NCBI RefSeq assembly: GCF_013317235.1
Contig: NZ_WLCM01000023.1
Location: forward strand, 1-64,000
DNA length: 64,000 bases
Direction: 5' to 3'
DNA from: Leisingera sp. ANG59
GTDB lineage: Bacteria; Pseudomonadota; Alphaproteobacteria; Rhodobacterales; Rhodobacteraceae
The notes under the pieces were generated by a model that was given only the letters and a program-made list of their open reading frames with translations, did no database searches and was not told where the DNA came from. Each line of letters starts with the position of its first letter. Positions within the stretch are counted from its first letter, which is position 1. A program made the translations under genes and the position numbers. Positions 7,243 to 15,803 of the stretch are shown here, piece after piece.

Positions 7243-8511
7243 TCAGCCGTTTTCGCGCAGGATATGGCCCGCCAGATAGAGCGAACCGCAGATCAGAACC
7301 CGCGCCTGCGGGTCCTTGGCGGTGATCGCCTGCAGCGCCGCAAGGGTGCTGTCCGCCGTGCCGGCCTCGATGCCCACCGACTTGGCCGCGGCCTCGGTCT
7401 CTTCAGCGCTGAGTGTGTTGATCTCATCCGGGATCGAGATCGCGGTCAGGCTGGCCACATGCGGCGCCAGCGGCGCCATGTAGCCGCTCACGTCCTTGGT
7501 GTTCAGCATGCCGCAGATCAGATGCGTCGGGCGCTCCGGCAGCTTGGCCAGCACATCCGCCAGCGCCACTCCGGCCGCGGCGTTGTGGCCGCCGTCCAGC
7601 CACAGCTCTCCCTCCGGCGCGGCCTCGATCAGCGGGCCGGTTTTCAGCTTCTGCATCCGGGCGGGCCATTCGGCGTACAGCATGGCGGCCTCGCAGGCGG
7701 CCTCGTCGGCGCCCAGGTGGCGCAGCGCCGCCAGTGCGGCACCGGCGTTCTGGATCTGATGCGCACCCAGCAGGGCGGGCAGCGGCAGATCCAGCAGGCC
7801 GTTTTCATCCTGGAACACCAGCCGGCCGCGCTCCTCGTAGACGTGCCAGTGCTGGCCATAGGCGATCAGCAGCGCGCCAAGGCGGGCGGCGGTGGCCTCA
7901 ATGACCTCCATCGCCTCTTCCGGCTGCGGGCCGACCACAACCGGCACGCCGCGCTTGATGATGCCCGCCTTCTCCGCAGCGATCTTGGCCAGCGTGTTGC
8001 CCAGGAACTGCTCATGGTCGATCGAGATCGGGGTGATCACCGACACCTCGGGGGTGATCACGTTGGTGGCGTCCAGACGCCCGCCCAGGCCGACCTCCAG
8101 CAGGGTGTAATCCGCGGGCGTGCGGGAAAACGCCAAGAGACCCGCCACCGTGGTGATCTCGAAATAGGTGATGTTCTCGCCGCCGTTCTTGGCATAGCAC
8201 TCGTCCAGCACCTCAGTGAGATGCGGCTCGGAGATCAGCTCGCCCGCCAGCCGGATCCGCTCGTGAAAGCGCGCCAGATGCGGCGAGGTGTAGGCGTGAA
8301 CGCTCTTGCCCATGCCCTCAAGCCCCGCCCGGATCATCGCCTGGGTCGAGCCCTTGCCGTTGGTGCCTGCCAGATGGATCACCGGCGGCAGCTTGTCCTG
8401 CGGGTTGTCCAGCGCCGCCAGCAGCCGCCAGACCCGGTCCAGCGTCAGGTCGATGATCTTGGGGTGCAGCGCCATCATGCGGGCGAGGATCGCGTCGGAG
8501 GTCTGAGTCAT
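7243..8511 (-). CDS. folC: Bifunctional folylpolyglutamate / dihydrofolate synthase
   Basis: A 422-residue Mur-ligase-family enzyme that adds glutamate to dihydropteroate and folates. The P-loop is HLAGTNGKGST, followed by AYTSPHLARFHERI. Further family motifs are EVGLGGRLDATNVI, ITPISIDHEQFLG, EKAGIIKRG and WLDGGHNAAA. Length is normal. AGGACCAGG precedes the ATG. It lies downstream of accD on the same strand, the common accD-folC pair, with a large palindromic repeat in the gap. Confidence 0.95.
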   Translation of the reverse strand: MTQTSDAILARMMALHPKIIDLTLDRVWRLLAALDNPQDKLPPVIHLAGTNGKGSTQAMIRAGLEGMGKSVHAYTSPHLARFHERIRLAGELISEPHLTEVLDECYAKNGGENITYFEITTVAGLLAFSRTPADYTLLEVGLGGRLDATNVITPEVSVITPISIDHEQFLGNTLAKIAAEKAGIIKRGVPVVVGPQPEEAMEVIEATAARLGALLIAYGQHWHVYEERGRLVFQDENGLLDLPLPALLGAHQIQNAGAALAALRHLGADEAACEAAMLYAEWPARMQKLKTGPLIEAAPEGELWLDGGHNAAAGVALADVLAKLPERPTHLICGMLNTKDVSGYMAPLAPHVASLTAISIPDEINTLSAEETEAAAKSVGIEAGTADSTLAALQAITAKDPQARVLICGSLYLAGHILRENG

Positions 8512-8548
8512 CAGCCTGGTCCTGTTCAGCCGGATTGCCTCAAACGCA

Positions 8549-8637
8549 AAGGGCAGCGCCCGTCCCGGCGGGGTGGAAGCGAAGCGCCCGCCCCGGTTGG
8601 GGCGGGACGGGCGCTGCCCGGCCTTGCGGCCAGGCGG
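8549..8637. repeat. Palindromic dispersed repeat, family A (copy 1)
   Basis: Perfect 17-bp arms (8551-8567 with 8603-8619) carry the core GGGCAGCGCCCG/CGGGCGCTGCCC. A second hairpin, CCCGCCCC-GGTT-GGGGCGGG, is nested inside, and GGCC-TTGC-GGCC follows at 8620-8631. Copies occur at 43084-43187 (inside pbpC) and 54428-54482. It lies between accD and folC and could act in termination or mRNA processing. Confidence 0.75.
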
Positions 8638-8653
8638 GTCAATTTAAACCGGT

Positions 8654-9604
8654 TTACTCGGCAGCTTCTTCGCTGGGAGCGCCATCGGCCGGCGCATTTG
8701 CGGCTTTGGCGGCGTCTTCCTGCTCCGGCACCGGCAGGTCGCCCACCACCTGCGGCGGCAGGCCCATCAGCATGCGGATGATGGTGATCAGCTCTTCGCG
8801 CATCTCGGTGCGCGGGGTCACCCGGTCCAGCATGCCGTGATCCAGCAGGTACTCGGCGCGCTGGAAGCCGTCGGGCAGCTTCTCGCGGATGGTCTGCTCG
8901 ATCACCCGCGGCCCGGCAAAGCAAATCAGCGCGTTGGGCTCGGCGATATGCACATCGCCCAGCATCGCGTAGGAGGCGGTCACACCGCCGGTGGTCGGAT
9001 GGGTCAGCACCACGATATAGGGCAGGCCTGCCTCTTTCAGCATCTCCACCGCAACAGTGGTGCGCGGCATCTGCATCAGCGACAGAATGCCTTCCTGCAT
9101 CCGGGCGCCGCCGGCCGCAGAGAACAGCACCAGCGGGCGCTTCAGCTTCACCGCTTCCTCGGCAGCCGCAATGATCGCATTGCCCACATACATGCCCATC
9201 GAGCCGCCCATGTAGGAGAAGTTCTGCGCGGCGGCGATGATCGGGGTGCGGCCGATTTCGCCGGCCGCCACCAGCATCGCGTCTTTCTCGCCGGTCTTCT
9301 TCTGCGCCGCCTTGATCCGCTCGGGGTATTTCTTCTGATCCTTGAACTTCAAGGGATCGGCCAGCGGCTCCGGCACCGCGACCTCGGTGAAGACACCGCC
9401 GTCGAACAGCGCGGTGAAACGGTCGCGCGGGGTGATGTTCATGTGATGGCCGCAGCTGGTGCAGACGTTCAGATTGTCGCTCAGCTCGCGGTGAAACAGC
9501 ATGGTGCCGCATTCATCGCATTTCTGCCAAAGGTTCTCGGGCACTTCGCGGCGCGAAAAGATCGAATTGATCTTGGGCCGGACGTAGTTGGTGATCCAGT
9601 TCAT
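8654..9604 (-). CDS. accD: Acetyl-CoA carboxylase carboxyltransferase beta subunit
   Basis: A 316-residue subunit of the carboxyltransferase that makes malonyl-CoA for fatty acid synthesis. The N-terminal zinc ribbon is CDECGTMLF...CTSCGHHM, and the crotonase-fold core includes [24 protein letters not shown] and [17 protein letters not shown]. The start at 9604 ([12 protein letters not shown]) has GGAGAGG upstream; an earlier in-frame Met lacks family similarity. The last 25 or so residues are an acidic, Ala-rich tail, common in Rhodobacterales AccD. Confidence 0.97.
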   Translation of the reverse strand: MNWITNYVRPKINSIFSRREVPENLWQKCDECGTMLFHRELSDNLNVCTSCGHHMNITPRDRFTALFDGGVFTEVAVPEPLADPLKFKDQKKYPERIKAAQKKTGEKDAMLVAAGEIGRTPIIAAAQNFSYMGGSMGMYVGNAIIAAAEEAVKLKRPLVLFSAAGGARMQEGILSLMQMPRTTVAVEMLKEAGLPYIVVLTHPTTGGVTASYAMLGDVHIAEPNALICFAGPRVIEQTIREKLPDGFQRAEYLLDHGMLDRVTPRTEMREELITIIRMLMGLPPQVVGDLPVPEQEDAAKAANAPADGAPSEEAAE

Positions 9605-9667
9605 ATTGCTTGCCTCTCCGGGGGCGCGGTTTGTCCCCCAGATAAGCCGCATTTGCCGCAATTGCAA

Positions 9668-10558
9668 TCAGCGGCGTATGGCAAGCCGCGCGCAAAGCCA
9701 GCTGACCAGCATCAGCAGGAAATCCACCGCCATCCAGGGCCGCAGCGCCTGCATGTCCGCCAGTTCGAAGGGGATCAGGTACAGCGCCAGCCCGTTCAGG
9801 CTGGTGGGAGAGCCGAACAGCAACAGCGCAGTGACGTTGTTGAAGAAATGCACCGCCATCGCAGGCCCCAGCGTGCCGGCCCGGGCGGTCAGATCCGCCA
9901 TCAGCACCCCGAACAGCCCGGCCCAGGCGGTGATCACCAGCGCATTGTCCCCGGCTTCTGCCGGCAGGTAGTGGCCCAGCGCAAACAGCGCCGAGGGCAC
10001 CAGCAGCCAGACCGCCGGGTGCCGGAACCGTGCCGCCAGCGCCTGCTGGATATAGCCGCGGAACAGGATCTCTTCCGATCCGGTCTGCACCAGCACCGCG
10101 GCAATGGACAGCGGCAGGATTCCCAGCCAGGTCCAGAACGGCAGGTTCCGGGTCATCGGCGGCCCCATGTCGTAGGGCGGCAGCGCCATCAGCAGCAGGC
10201 TGAGCCCCAGCAGATACAGGCTGACCCGTCCGAACTGGTGCGCCAGCGGGCGCAGATGGCCGGTCACGGTGGCAAAGCCGCGCTGGTGGAACAGCCGCGC
10301 TGCCATCGCCACCCCCAGCGACAGAAAGGCGAAACTGCCCAGCAGCACCAGCATCGCGCCGGGCGTGCTGCCGTCCGCCAGCCCCTGCTGCCAGTCGCCC
10401 GGAAACAACCCCGCCAGCATCACCTGCAGCGCTGCCGTCATCGCGAAGCTGACCGATGCCACCAGCACCAGCCCCAGCACCAGGCGCCACAGCGCCGGCC
10501 GGATGCGGGCGAACCGCACCAGCGCCTCATGCGCCCTGTAGCTGTGCAAGTCGTGCAT
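9668..10558 (-). CDS. CPBP-family intramembrane glutamic endopeptidase
   Basis: A 296-residue polytopic membrane protein with the CPBP (Abi, Rce1-like) motifs in order: EEILFRG (EExxxR), FALGH (FxxxH) and HFFNN (HxxxN). Members are membrane proteases; some process prenylated proteins and some confer bacteriocin immunity. The start at 10558 (MHDLHSYRAH) is preceded by GGAGGACCT. It is encoded just upstream of accD (63-base gap). The substrate is unknown. Confidence 0.87.
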   Translation of the reverse strand: MHDLHSYRAHEALVRFARIRPALWRLVLGLVLVASVSFAMTAALQVMLAGLFPGDWQQGLADGSTPGAMLVLLGSFAFLSLGVAMAARLFHQRGFATVTGHLRPLAHQFGRVSLYLLGLSLLLMALPPYDMGPPMTRNLPFWTWLGILPLSIAAVLVQTGSEEILFRGYIQQALAARFRHPAVWLLVPSALFALGHYLPAEAGDNALVITAWAGLFGVLMADLTARAGTLGPAMAVHFFNNVTALLLFGSPTSLNGLALYLIPFELADMQALRPWMAVDFLLMLVSWLCARLAIRR

Positions 10559-10781
10559 AGGTCCTCCGCGCCGCATCAGGATCCGGCGGCAATCCGGCCC
10601 ACGTTATGCATTGCTGCAACGCCAAGGCAAGGCAGGCACGCCTGCCGGCGGTTCAGTCTTGCCGCCCTGCCCCGCGCTCCGTAATGATTTCTTTAAAAAA
10701 ACAAGACCGGCAGGACCAGCAGTGACCAGAACAAGCAACGGGAAACCCGTGCCTTTTGCCGCACCGGGCGGAAAGGCGCCC

Positions 10782-11552
10782 ATGCGGCGCGGCGGCGCGG
10801 CGGCGGCGATTGTGCTCGCAGCCCTCGCCCTGGCGGGATGCAGCCCGTCTCCCCAGGGCATGCCCTTTGCCTCCCGTACCGCCAGCCAGGCACCGCAGAA
10901 CGGGGTACAGGTGATGTCCTTCGGCGGCGGCGATGTGCTGCTGGCCGCCCCCGGCGCCTATTGTTTCGACCGCCGCAGCAGCCAGCCCGACAAGGACGGC
11001 GGCTTCGCCCTTCTGGCCCATTGCAGCCGCATGGGCCGCCAGAACTGGTTCGGCGCCCGCAATTCGGCTGTGCTCACCGCCTCTATCGGCCCCGCCAAAA
11101 CTGCCGCCGCCGCACCGCAGGCCGCCGACATCGCCGCCATGTTCCCCGGCGCCACAGTGCTGGAAACCCGCGAGGACCAGCTCTTGCCGCTGGTCAAGCT
11201 GGAGTTCCCCGGCGCCGTCGCCGACAGCGCCAGCCCGGTGCACTGGCGCGGCGCCTTCGTGCTCGACCGCCACCTGATCGCGCTGGCGCTTTACGCGCCC
11301 GAGGGCAGCCGGGCGCTTGGCAGCCACGGCGCCGCCCTCCTGAACGAGATGACCCACCGCACACTCGAAGCGTCCACCCTGCCATCGCTGGAGACCGCGG
11401 CGGCAGCCCCGCACCCCGCTTCCGCGGCACCCGCACCGGGACTGCGCCCGCAGGCGCGTCCGGCTGAGCTGCAGGCACTTGCGGCAGACAGCACAGCCGA
11501 GGCAGGCAAAAAACGCGGGCTGCGCCAGCGGATTGCCGGTTTATTTCAATAG
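10782..11552 (+). CDS. Putative lipoprotein of unknown function
   Basis: A 256-residue protein beginning MRRGGAAAAIVLAALALAGC, a signal peptide ending in a lipobox (LAGC), so probable lipid attachment at Cys20. The body has two further Cys in YCFDRRSS and AHCSRMG, then an Ala/Pro-rich low-complexity stretch and a basic tail (KKRGLRQRIAGLFQ). I do not recognise a domain. The start is set by the signal peptide and GGAAAGG upstream; the frame is open further upstream but lacks a signal. It precedes the DUF6478 gene by 82 bases. Confidence 0.7.
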   Translation: MRRGGAAAAIVLAALALAGCSPSPQGMPFASRTASQAPQNGVQVMSFGGGDVLLAAPGAYCFDRRSSQPDKDGGFALLAHCSRMGRQNWFGARNSAVLTASIGPAKTAAAAPQAADIAAMFPGATVLETREDQLLPLVKLEFPGAVADSASPVHWRGAFVLDRHLIALALYAPEGSRALGSHGAALLNEMTHRTLEASTLPSLETAAAAPHPASAAPAPGLRPQARPAELQALAADSTAEAGKKRGLRQRIAGLFQ

Positions 11553-11634
11553 CCCCGCCCGGTTACACTGCCGCCAGCCCCGCAGCGGGGCACGACAGGC
11601 AAGCAAGACCTATTAACAGGCAAGAGAGAGCACG

Positions 11635-12396
11635 ATGGGCAGGATCATGGACCGGTTGCTTCACCTGCGCAGCCTGCGCCGCTGGCGCGCCGCGGCAGAG
11701 GAATCCTCGCGCGCGCCGCTCTCCGAACTGCGCCGCCAGCGCAACCAGGCCCGCCAGCTGCGCACCCATCTGGACCGGCTGATCCACACCGCAGACGGCC
11801 GCCTGGCGCTGCCGCAGATCGGCTCTTCCTTCTTTCCGCGCCCGCATGGCACCGACTGGTCCTGGCGCCCTGAAATGTGGCGCGGCCCGCTGCCCGAACG
11901 CGGCCTCGCCTCGGTGCCGCCCAAGGCGCGGCTGGGCGATGAGGTGCAGCTGTTCCACGACTGTGCCTTTTCCGAACTGACCCTGCGCCAGCTCAGGAAC
12001 ACCCGCGAGGAGGACCTCGCCCCCTTCGGCCTGCGCATGGATGTGTTCAGGTTCGACGGCTCCTTCCTGTCGCTGGTGATCGACCTGCCGCCCGAGGCCG
12101 TGCAGGGCATCACCCGCCAGCACCTCCTGCGCATCGACAGCATCATCGAATCCGAGAAACCGATCGAAATCTTCGCCCGCCTCAACATCCAGCACGGCCC
12201 CAACACCGAACAGCTGGTGCGCGAGCTGCCCCAGGACGACAAGAACATCGTGGTGGAATTCGACCTGGCCTATTCCAAGCTGAACGAAAGGCGCATCGAG
12301 AAGATCTGGCTCGACCTGATCTTCGAGGCGCCGGACATGAACCAGGTGGTCCTGCGCGACCTGACCTTCTCGCGCCACCGCCGCGCGGCGATCTGA
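11635..12396 (+). CDS. DUF6478-family protein
   Basis: A 253-residue cytoplasmic-looking protein without signal or membrane helices. The N-terminus is strongly basic and probably helical (residues 1-50, rich in Arg and Leu). The rest contains GDEVQLFHDCAFSELTLRQL, FRFDGSFLSLVIDLP, FARLNIQHGPNTEQ and FDLAYSKLNERR, matching what I recall of DUF6478, a family of unknown function largely restricted to Rhodobacterales. GCAAGAGAGAGC precedes the start. It is followed after 10 bases by a small protein, probably in the same operon. Confidence 0.75.
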   Translation: MGRIMDRLLHLRSLRRWRAAAEESSRAPLSELRRQRNQARQLRTHLDRLIHTADGRLALPQIGSSFFPRPHGTDWSWRPEMWRGPLPERGLASVPPKARLGDEVQLFHDCAFSELTLRQLRNTREEDLAPFGLRMDVFRFDGSFLSLVIDLPPEAVQGITRQHLLRIDSIIESEKPIEIFARLNIQHGPNTEQLVRELPQDDKNIVVEFDLAYSKLNERRIEKIWLDLIFEAPDMNQVVLRDLTFSRHRRAAI

Positions 12397-12406
12397 GGAG
12401 CCTGCC

Positions 12407-12784
12407 ATGAGTAACCTGACACTGACCAAAATCCGTTTCCGCAACGGCATCTGGGAAGGCAAGATCAGTAATGCCCCCGCCACCGGCGCGCGGCCCGATA
12501 TCACGGTGATGTTCCAGGATCAGCCGCTCAAGGAAGTGATCCTGACCGAGGGCCAGAAAGACGGCGACTGGCTGGTGGCCGTGCCTGTGCCGCCGGAGGC
12601 CGTGGCCGACGGGGTGCAGACCTTCGTGATTTTCGATGCCTCAGACAGCACCCGGCTGGGCGATTTCACCCTGATCGCCGGGGAGGCGGTGGCGGACGAC
12701 CTGCGCGCCGAGGTCGAGCTGCTGCGCGCCGAGCTCGACATGCTGAAACGCGCCTTCCGCCGCCACTGCCTGGAAACGATGTAG
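12407..12784 (+). CDS. Small conserved hypothetical protein (DUF6478 partner)
   Basis: A 125-residue protein with a beta-rich N-terminal part (LTKIRFRNGIWEGKI, DITVMFQDQPLKEVILTE, WLVAVPVPPEAV, TFVIFDAS, LGDFTLIAGE) and a short C-terminal coiled coil (ELLRAELDMLKRAFRRH). I cannot assign a function. A good ribosome binding site (GAGGAG) precedes the ATG, ten bases after the DUF6478 stop, so the two are probably cotranslated. It is convergent with the PEP-mutase-like gene, 18 bases away. Confidence 0.7.
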   Translation: MSNLTLTKIRFRNGIWEGKISNAPATGARPDITVMFQDQPLKEVILTEGQKDGDWLVAVPVPPEAVADGVQTFVIFDASDSTRLGDFTLIAGEAVADDLRAEVELLRAELDMLKRAFRRHCLETM

Positions 12785-12802
12785 GGGCCTGACCCTAAGT
12801 GC

Positions 12803-13546
12803 TTACTCCAGCGCCTGGAAATGCTCCGCCAGCACCTGCATCAGCCTTGCATGCGGGATCGGGCCGTAGCTGCAGCGCGCAACACCCGCCTGCCGCGCGG
12901 TCTCCAGCGTGATGCCGCGCATCATCGTGTTGACCGGCAGGGAAGAGCCCTCGCAGACCCGCGCAATCAGATCGGGATCGGTCAGCCCCGGCACAAAGAA
13001 CCCGTTGCCGCCGGCCTCGGTATAAGCCGCCGCACGCTCCAGCGCCTCCGGCAGCAGGCCCGCGTGTTTTGAGGCATCTTTTTCCTTCAGAAACAGATCG
13101 GTGCGCGCGTTGACGAAGATATCCGCATGGGCCGCCCGCACCGCGGCCACACGGCGGGCCTGCTCTTCGATGCCGTAAAGGCCGTCACCGCCGACCACCT
13201 GGTCCTCGAAATTGAGCCCCACCGCGCCGGTCTCCGCCAGCCGGGTCACATTGGCACTCAGCTGTTCCGCCTCGCGGGCATAGCCGCCCTCGAAATCAAT
13301 CGTCACCGGCAGCTCCGTCGCCGCCACGATGCGTTCCGCATTGCCCAGCACGAACTCCAGCGGCACCTGCTCGCCGTCCGGGAACCCCTGCGCCGCCGCC
13401 ACCGGGAAGCTGCCGGTCGCCAATGCCGATGCCCCTGCCCCGGCAATCGCCCTGGCGCTGCCCGCGTCCCAGATGTTGTAGAGCACAACCGGGTTGCCCG
13501 GCTGGTGCAGCGCCGCAAACGCCTTGGCGCGGTCGGAATATGTCAT
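12803..13546 (-). CDS. Isocitrate lyase / PEP mutase family protein
   Basis: A 247-residue TIM-barrel enzyme of the ICL/PEP mutase superfamily. It has YNIWDAGSARAIAGAGASAL, the metal-site region LPVTIDFEGGY, VGLNFEDQV and FVNARTDLFL. The Cys of the isocitrate lyase KKCGH motif is absent, so it is closer to oxaloacetate decarboxylase or phosphonopyruvate-type members. Its start overlaps the ada stop by four bases (ATGA at 13543-13546), so the two are translationally coupled; a functional link to alkylation repair is not obvious. Confidence 0.85.
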   Translation of the reverse strand: MTYSDRAKAFAALHQPGNPVVLYNIWDAGSARAIAGAGASALATGSFPVAAAQGFPDGEQVPLEFVLGNAERIVAATELPVTIDFEGGYAREAEQLSANVTRLAETGAVGLNFEDQVVGGDGLYGIEEQARRVAAVRAAHADIFVNARTDLFLKEKDASKHAGLLPEALERAAAYTEAGGNGFFVPGLTDPDLIARVCEGSSLPVNTMMRGITLETARQAGVARCSYGPIPHARLMQVLAEHFQALE

Positions 13547-14607
13547 GCAGAAATCCTCTGTCTGTAGCCTGTTTCAATTTCAATAAGCCGCTGCTTGCGC
13601 CAAAGGCCCCCGCCATAGCCGGTCAGCGCGCCGTCAGCTGCAATCACCCTATGGCAGGGCACTACCAGTGCCAGCTGATTTGCGCCGTTTGCGCGCGCAA
13701 CTGCGCGCGTGGCCGAGGCGCGGCCCAGCTCCCGCGCGATCTGCGAATAGCTGCGCGTCTCGCCTGCCGGGATGGTCAGCAGGTAACGCCAGACCTCGCG
13801 CTCGAACCCGGTGCCGTGCAGCGCCAGCGGGGTCCGGAAATCCGCGCCTTCCCCGGCAAAGAAGTGGCGCAGCTCCTCCGCGATCTGCTCCGTCGGTGCC
13901 GGGCGGCCAAAGCCCAGCCCCCCGGGTTGCGCCTTTTGCAGCTTCGCCACCTCCCGCGGCAGCGCCTTGCGGTCGGCAAATTCCAACAGATGCAGCTGGT
14001 GGGCGCAGCTGATCGCAATCATCGCTCCCAGCGGCGTGTCGATCCAGTCCGCCAAGAGCAGCGCATCCTTGCGGAACGCCCCCGGCGCAATCCCCACCAG
14101 TTTGGCGAATGCCACGCGGAAGGCGCTGGCGCTTTCGAAACCGGCATCAATCTGCGCCGCGATCACCGGCTCGCCGGCCTTCAGCGCGGTGAACCCCTCG
14201 CGCAGGCGGCGCTGCCGCGCCATCTCCAAGAAGGTCATGCCGAAATGCCGCTTGAACGCGCGCCGCACGGTGGAGGCATCCAGCCCCAGCCGCAGCAGGT
14301 CGCCCTCGCCCCAGCGGTAGGCAGGCCGTTCCTCCAGCCGCGCCAGCAGGTCCTGCACCATCGGGTCATCGCCGGCCGCAGCCGCCAAAGGCTTGCAGCG
14401 CTTGCAGGCGCGGAACCCCGCCTCGATGCACTCGCCCGGCGTGGCATGGAACCGGCAGTTCTCGAACTTGGGTTTGCGCGCCGGGCAGGTCAGGCGGCAG
14501 AAAATGCCGGTGGAGGTCACACAGACATAGGCGCGCCCTTCATAAGCGGCGTCACGGTCTAGCAGCGCTTGATAAAGCGTGCGGGAATCAGGCAGGTCAA
14601 ACATCAT
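13543..14607 (-). CDS. ada: Bifunctional Ada: alkylation-response activator and O6-alkylguanine methyltransferase
   Basis: A 354-residue Ada protein with all three modules. The N-terminal zinc domain has the Cys ligands of FCRLTC and ACKRCKP, where the first Cys accepts methyl groups from phosphotriesters. An AraC-type helix-turn-helix region follows at about residues 95-175. The C-terminal methyltransferase carries the active-site PCHRV. It both repairs alkylated DNA and activates the adaptive response. The downstream ATGA-coupled gene is a PEP-mutase-like enzyme and not the more usual alkB. Confidence 0.93.
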   Translation of the reverse strand: MMFDLPDSRTLYQALLDRDAAYEGRAYVCVTSTGIFCRLTCPARKPKFENCRFHATPGECIEAGFRACKRCKPLAAAAGDDPMVQDLLARLEERPAYRWGEGDLLRLGLDASTVRRAFKRHFGMTFLEMARQRRLREGFTALKAGEPVIAAQIDAGFESASAFRVAFAKLVGIAPGAFRKDALLLADWIDTPLGAMIAISCAHQLHLLEFADRKALPREVAKLQKAQPGGLGFGRPAPTEQIAEELRHFFAGEGADFRTPLALHGTGFEREVWRYLLTIPAGETRSYSQIARELGRASATRAVARANGANQLALVVPCHRVIAADGALTGYGGGLWRKQRLIEIETGYRQRISA

Positions 14608-14689
14608 GGGCGGAGCATAGACCAGCCTGCCCCGTCAGTACGCCGGATATCGGGCGTTGATTTTCGAATCCCGTTGATCTGCCCGGACG

Positions 14690-15331
14690 TCACGCCCGGC
14701 GAACCACTGCCGTCGCCGCCTGTCCAAGGATGAAAACCCCGGCGCCGCCGATGATGGCACCTGCCAGCCGGTTCAGCTTTTGCAGGGCCTCAGCCCGCGT
14801 CATCATTGTCCGCGCGCCCGAGGCCAGCAGCGCATAGGGCAGCAGCGTCACGAACAGCACCGCAACGGTCAGCACGCTCAGCGCGGCCCATTGCGACAGG
14901 CCCACCGCCCCCAGGTCAATGACGGTGGGCAGCAGCGCGAGGTAGAAGATGATCGTCTTGGGGTTGCCCAGCGTCAGCGCAAAGCCCGACAGGAACGTCT
15001 TCAGCCCGCGGCGGCTGCCGGCCTTGCGCACATGGGTAAGGCCTGCCTCGTTGCGCCAGAATTTGCTGGCGAGGTAAACCAGATACAGGCCGCCCAGCAC
15101 CTTGATCGCCAGCAGCGCGCCCGAGAACAGTTGCGCGATCGCGGCCAGGCCTGCAATCGCGATGGTCAGGTAAACCACATCGCCCAGCGCAATGCCTGCC
15201 AAAAAGAACAGCGACACCTGCAGGCCGTTACCAAGCGATTGCCCGACCAGGCCCGCCACCCCCGGACCGGGAATGACAGCCGCGATGGACAGAGCGACTG
15301 AATAGGCGATGAGCGGGGCTAATAGATCCAT
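14690..15331 (-). CDS. LysE/RhtB-family exporter
   Basis: A 213-residue inner-membrane protein with about six hydrophobic segments and the family signature VIPGPGVAGLVGQSLGNG near the N-terminus. ALTLGNPKTIIFYLALLP lies mid-protein. Members export amino acids or homoserine lactone-like compounds; the substrate cannot be told. An AGGA precedes the ATG by about nine bases. It is monocistronic on the minus strand. Confidence 0.9.
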   Translation of the reverse strand: MDLLAPLIAYSVALSIAAVIPGPGVAGLVGQSLGNGLQVSLFFLAGIALGDVVYLTIAIAGLAAIAQLFSGALLAIKVLGGLYLVYLASKFWRNEAGLTHVRKAGSRRGLKTFLSGFALTLGNPKTIIFYLALLPTVIDLGAVGLSQWAALSVLTVAVLFVTLLPYALLASGARTMMTRAEALQKLNRLAGAIIGGAGVFILGQAATAVVRRA

Positions 15332-15803
15332 TAGAGCAATCCTGAATGCAAGTTCCGCGCGACACTACCAAGGCTTTTGCGTCTGACAAGCCGGAAAAGG
15401 CATGGCGGCAGAAATGGCTTTCGGCGGGCTGCCCCCGCGGGTGTTGCGCACCCACCGTACGCCCCCTTCACGCGATCCTCATTTCCATATGCCAGACTGC
15501 CCTCTGATCGATCCCCCGCCATGGCTCCGCGCATGGGCCATGTTACGAGGCGCAGGCATCTGTGGAGCTGCCTGCGCGACACCCCGGAGACCGGCCCTGA
15601 TAAAAAGGGGGTCGTCCAGGATATCCTGTCCGAGCAGACCCCCCGTGGGGTCTGTCCACCTCCACCCGGCGGCGCCGCCCCCTTAACTGGGACACCGCGC
15701 TTAAACGGCACAGCAACCACCCCCGCCAGACCCGGCGGCACAGCAACAATGAAAAAGGCCGCCCAACCGGACGGCCCCTTCATGATGCGTGCGTGCGCGG
15801 GCC
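15332..15803. other. 472-base interval without a convincing gene
   Basis: The interval lies between the lysE-type gene and ctpA, both on the minus strand. I see no ORF with a ribosome binding site or recognisable product. It holds a perfect 8-bp inverted repeat (CAGACCCC-CCGT-GGGGTCTG, 15635-15654) and the ctpA terminator at 15752-15776. The LysE promoter must be at its left end. Confidence 0.6.
15752..15776 (-). terminator. Rho-independent terminator of gpmI-envC-ctpA
   Basis: On the minus strand GGCCGTCC-GGTT-GGGCGGCC forms an 8-bp stem with one U-G pair, followed directly by TTTTTC. It lies 28 bases after the ctpA stop. Confidence 0.85.

Noticed and set aside
7186-8781. A 531-codon plus-strand frame across folC
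   Set aside because: It is antisense to folC, whose motifs are complete, and its product is a low-complexity Arg/Gln/His/Leu-rich sequence.
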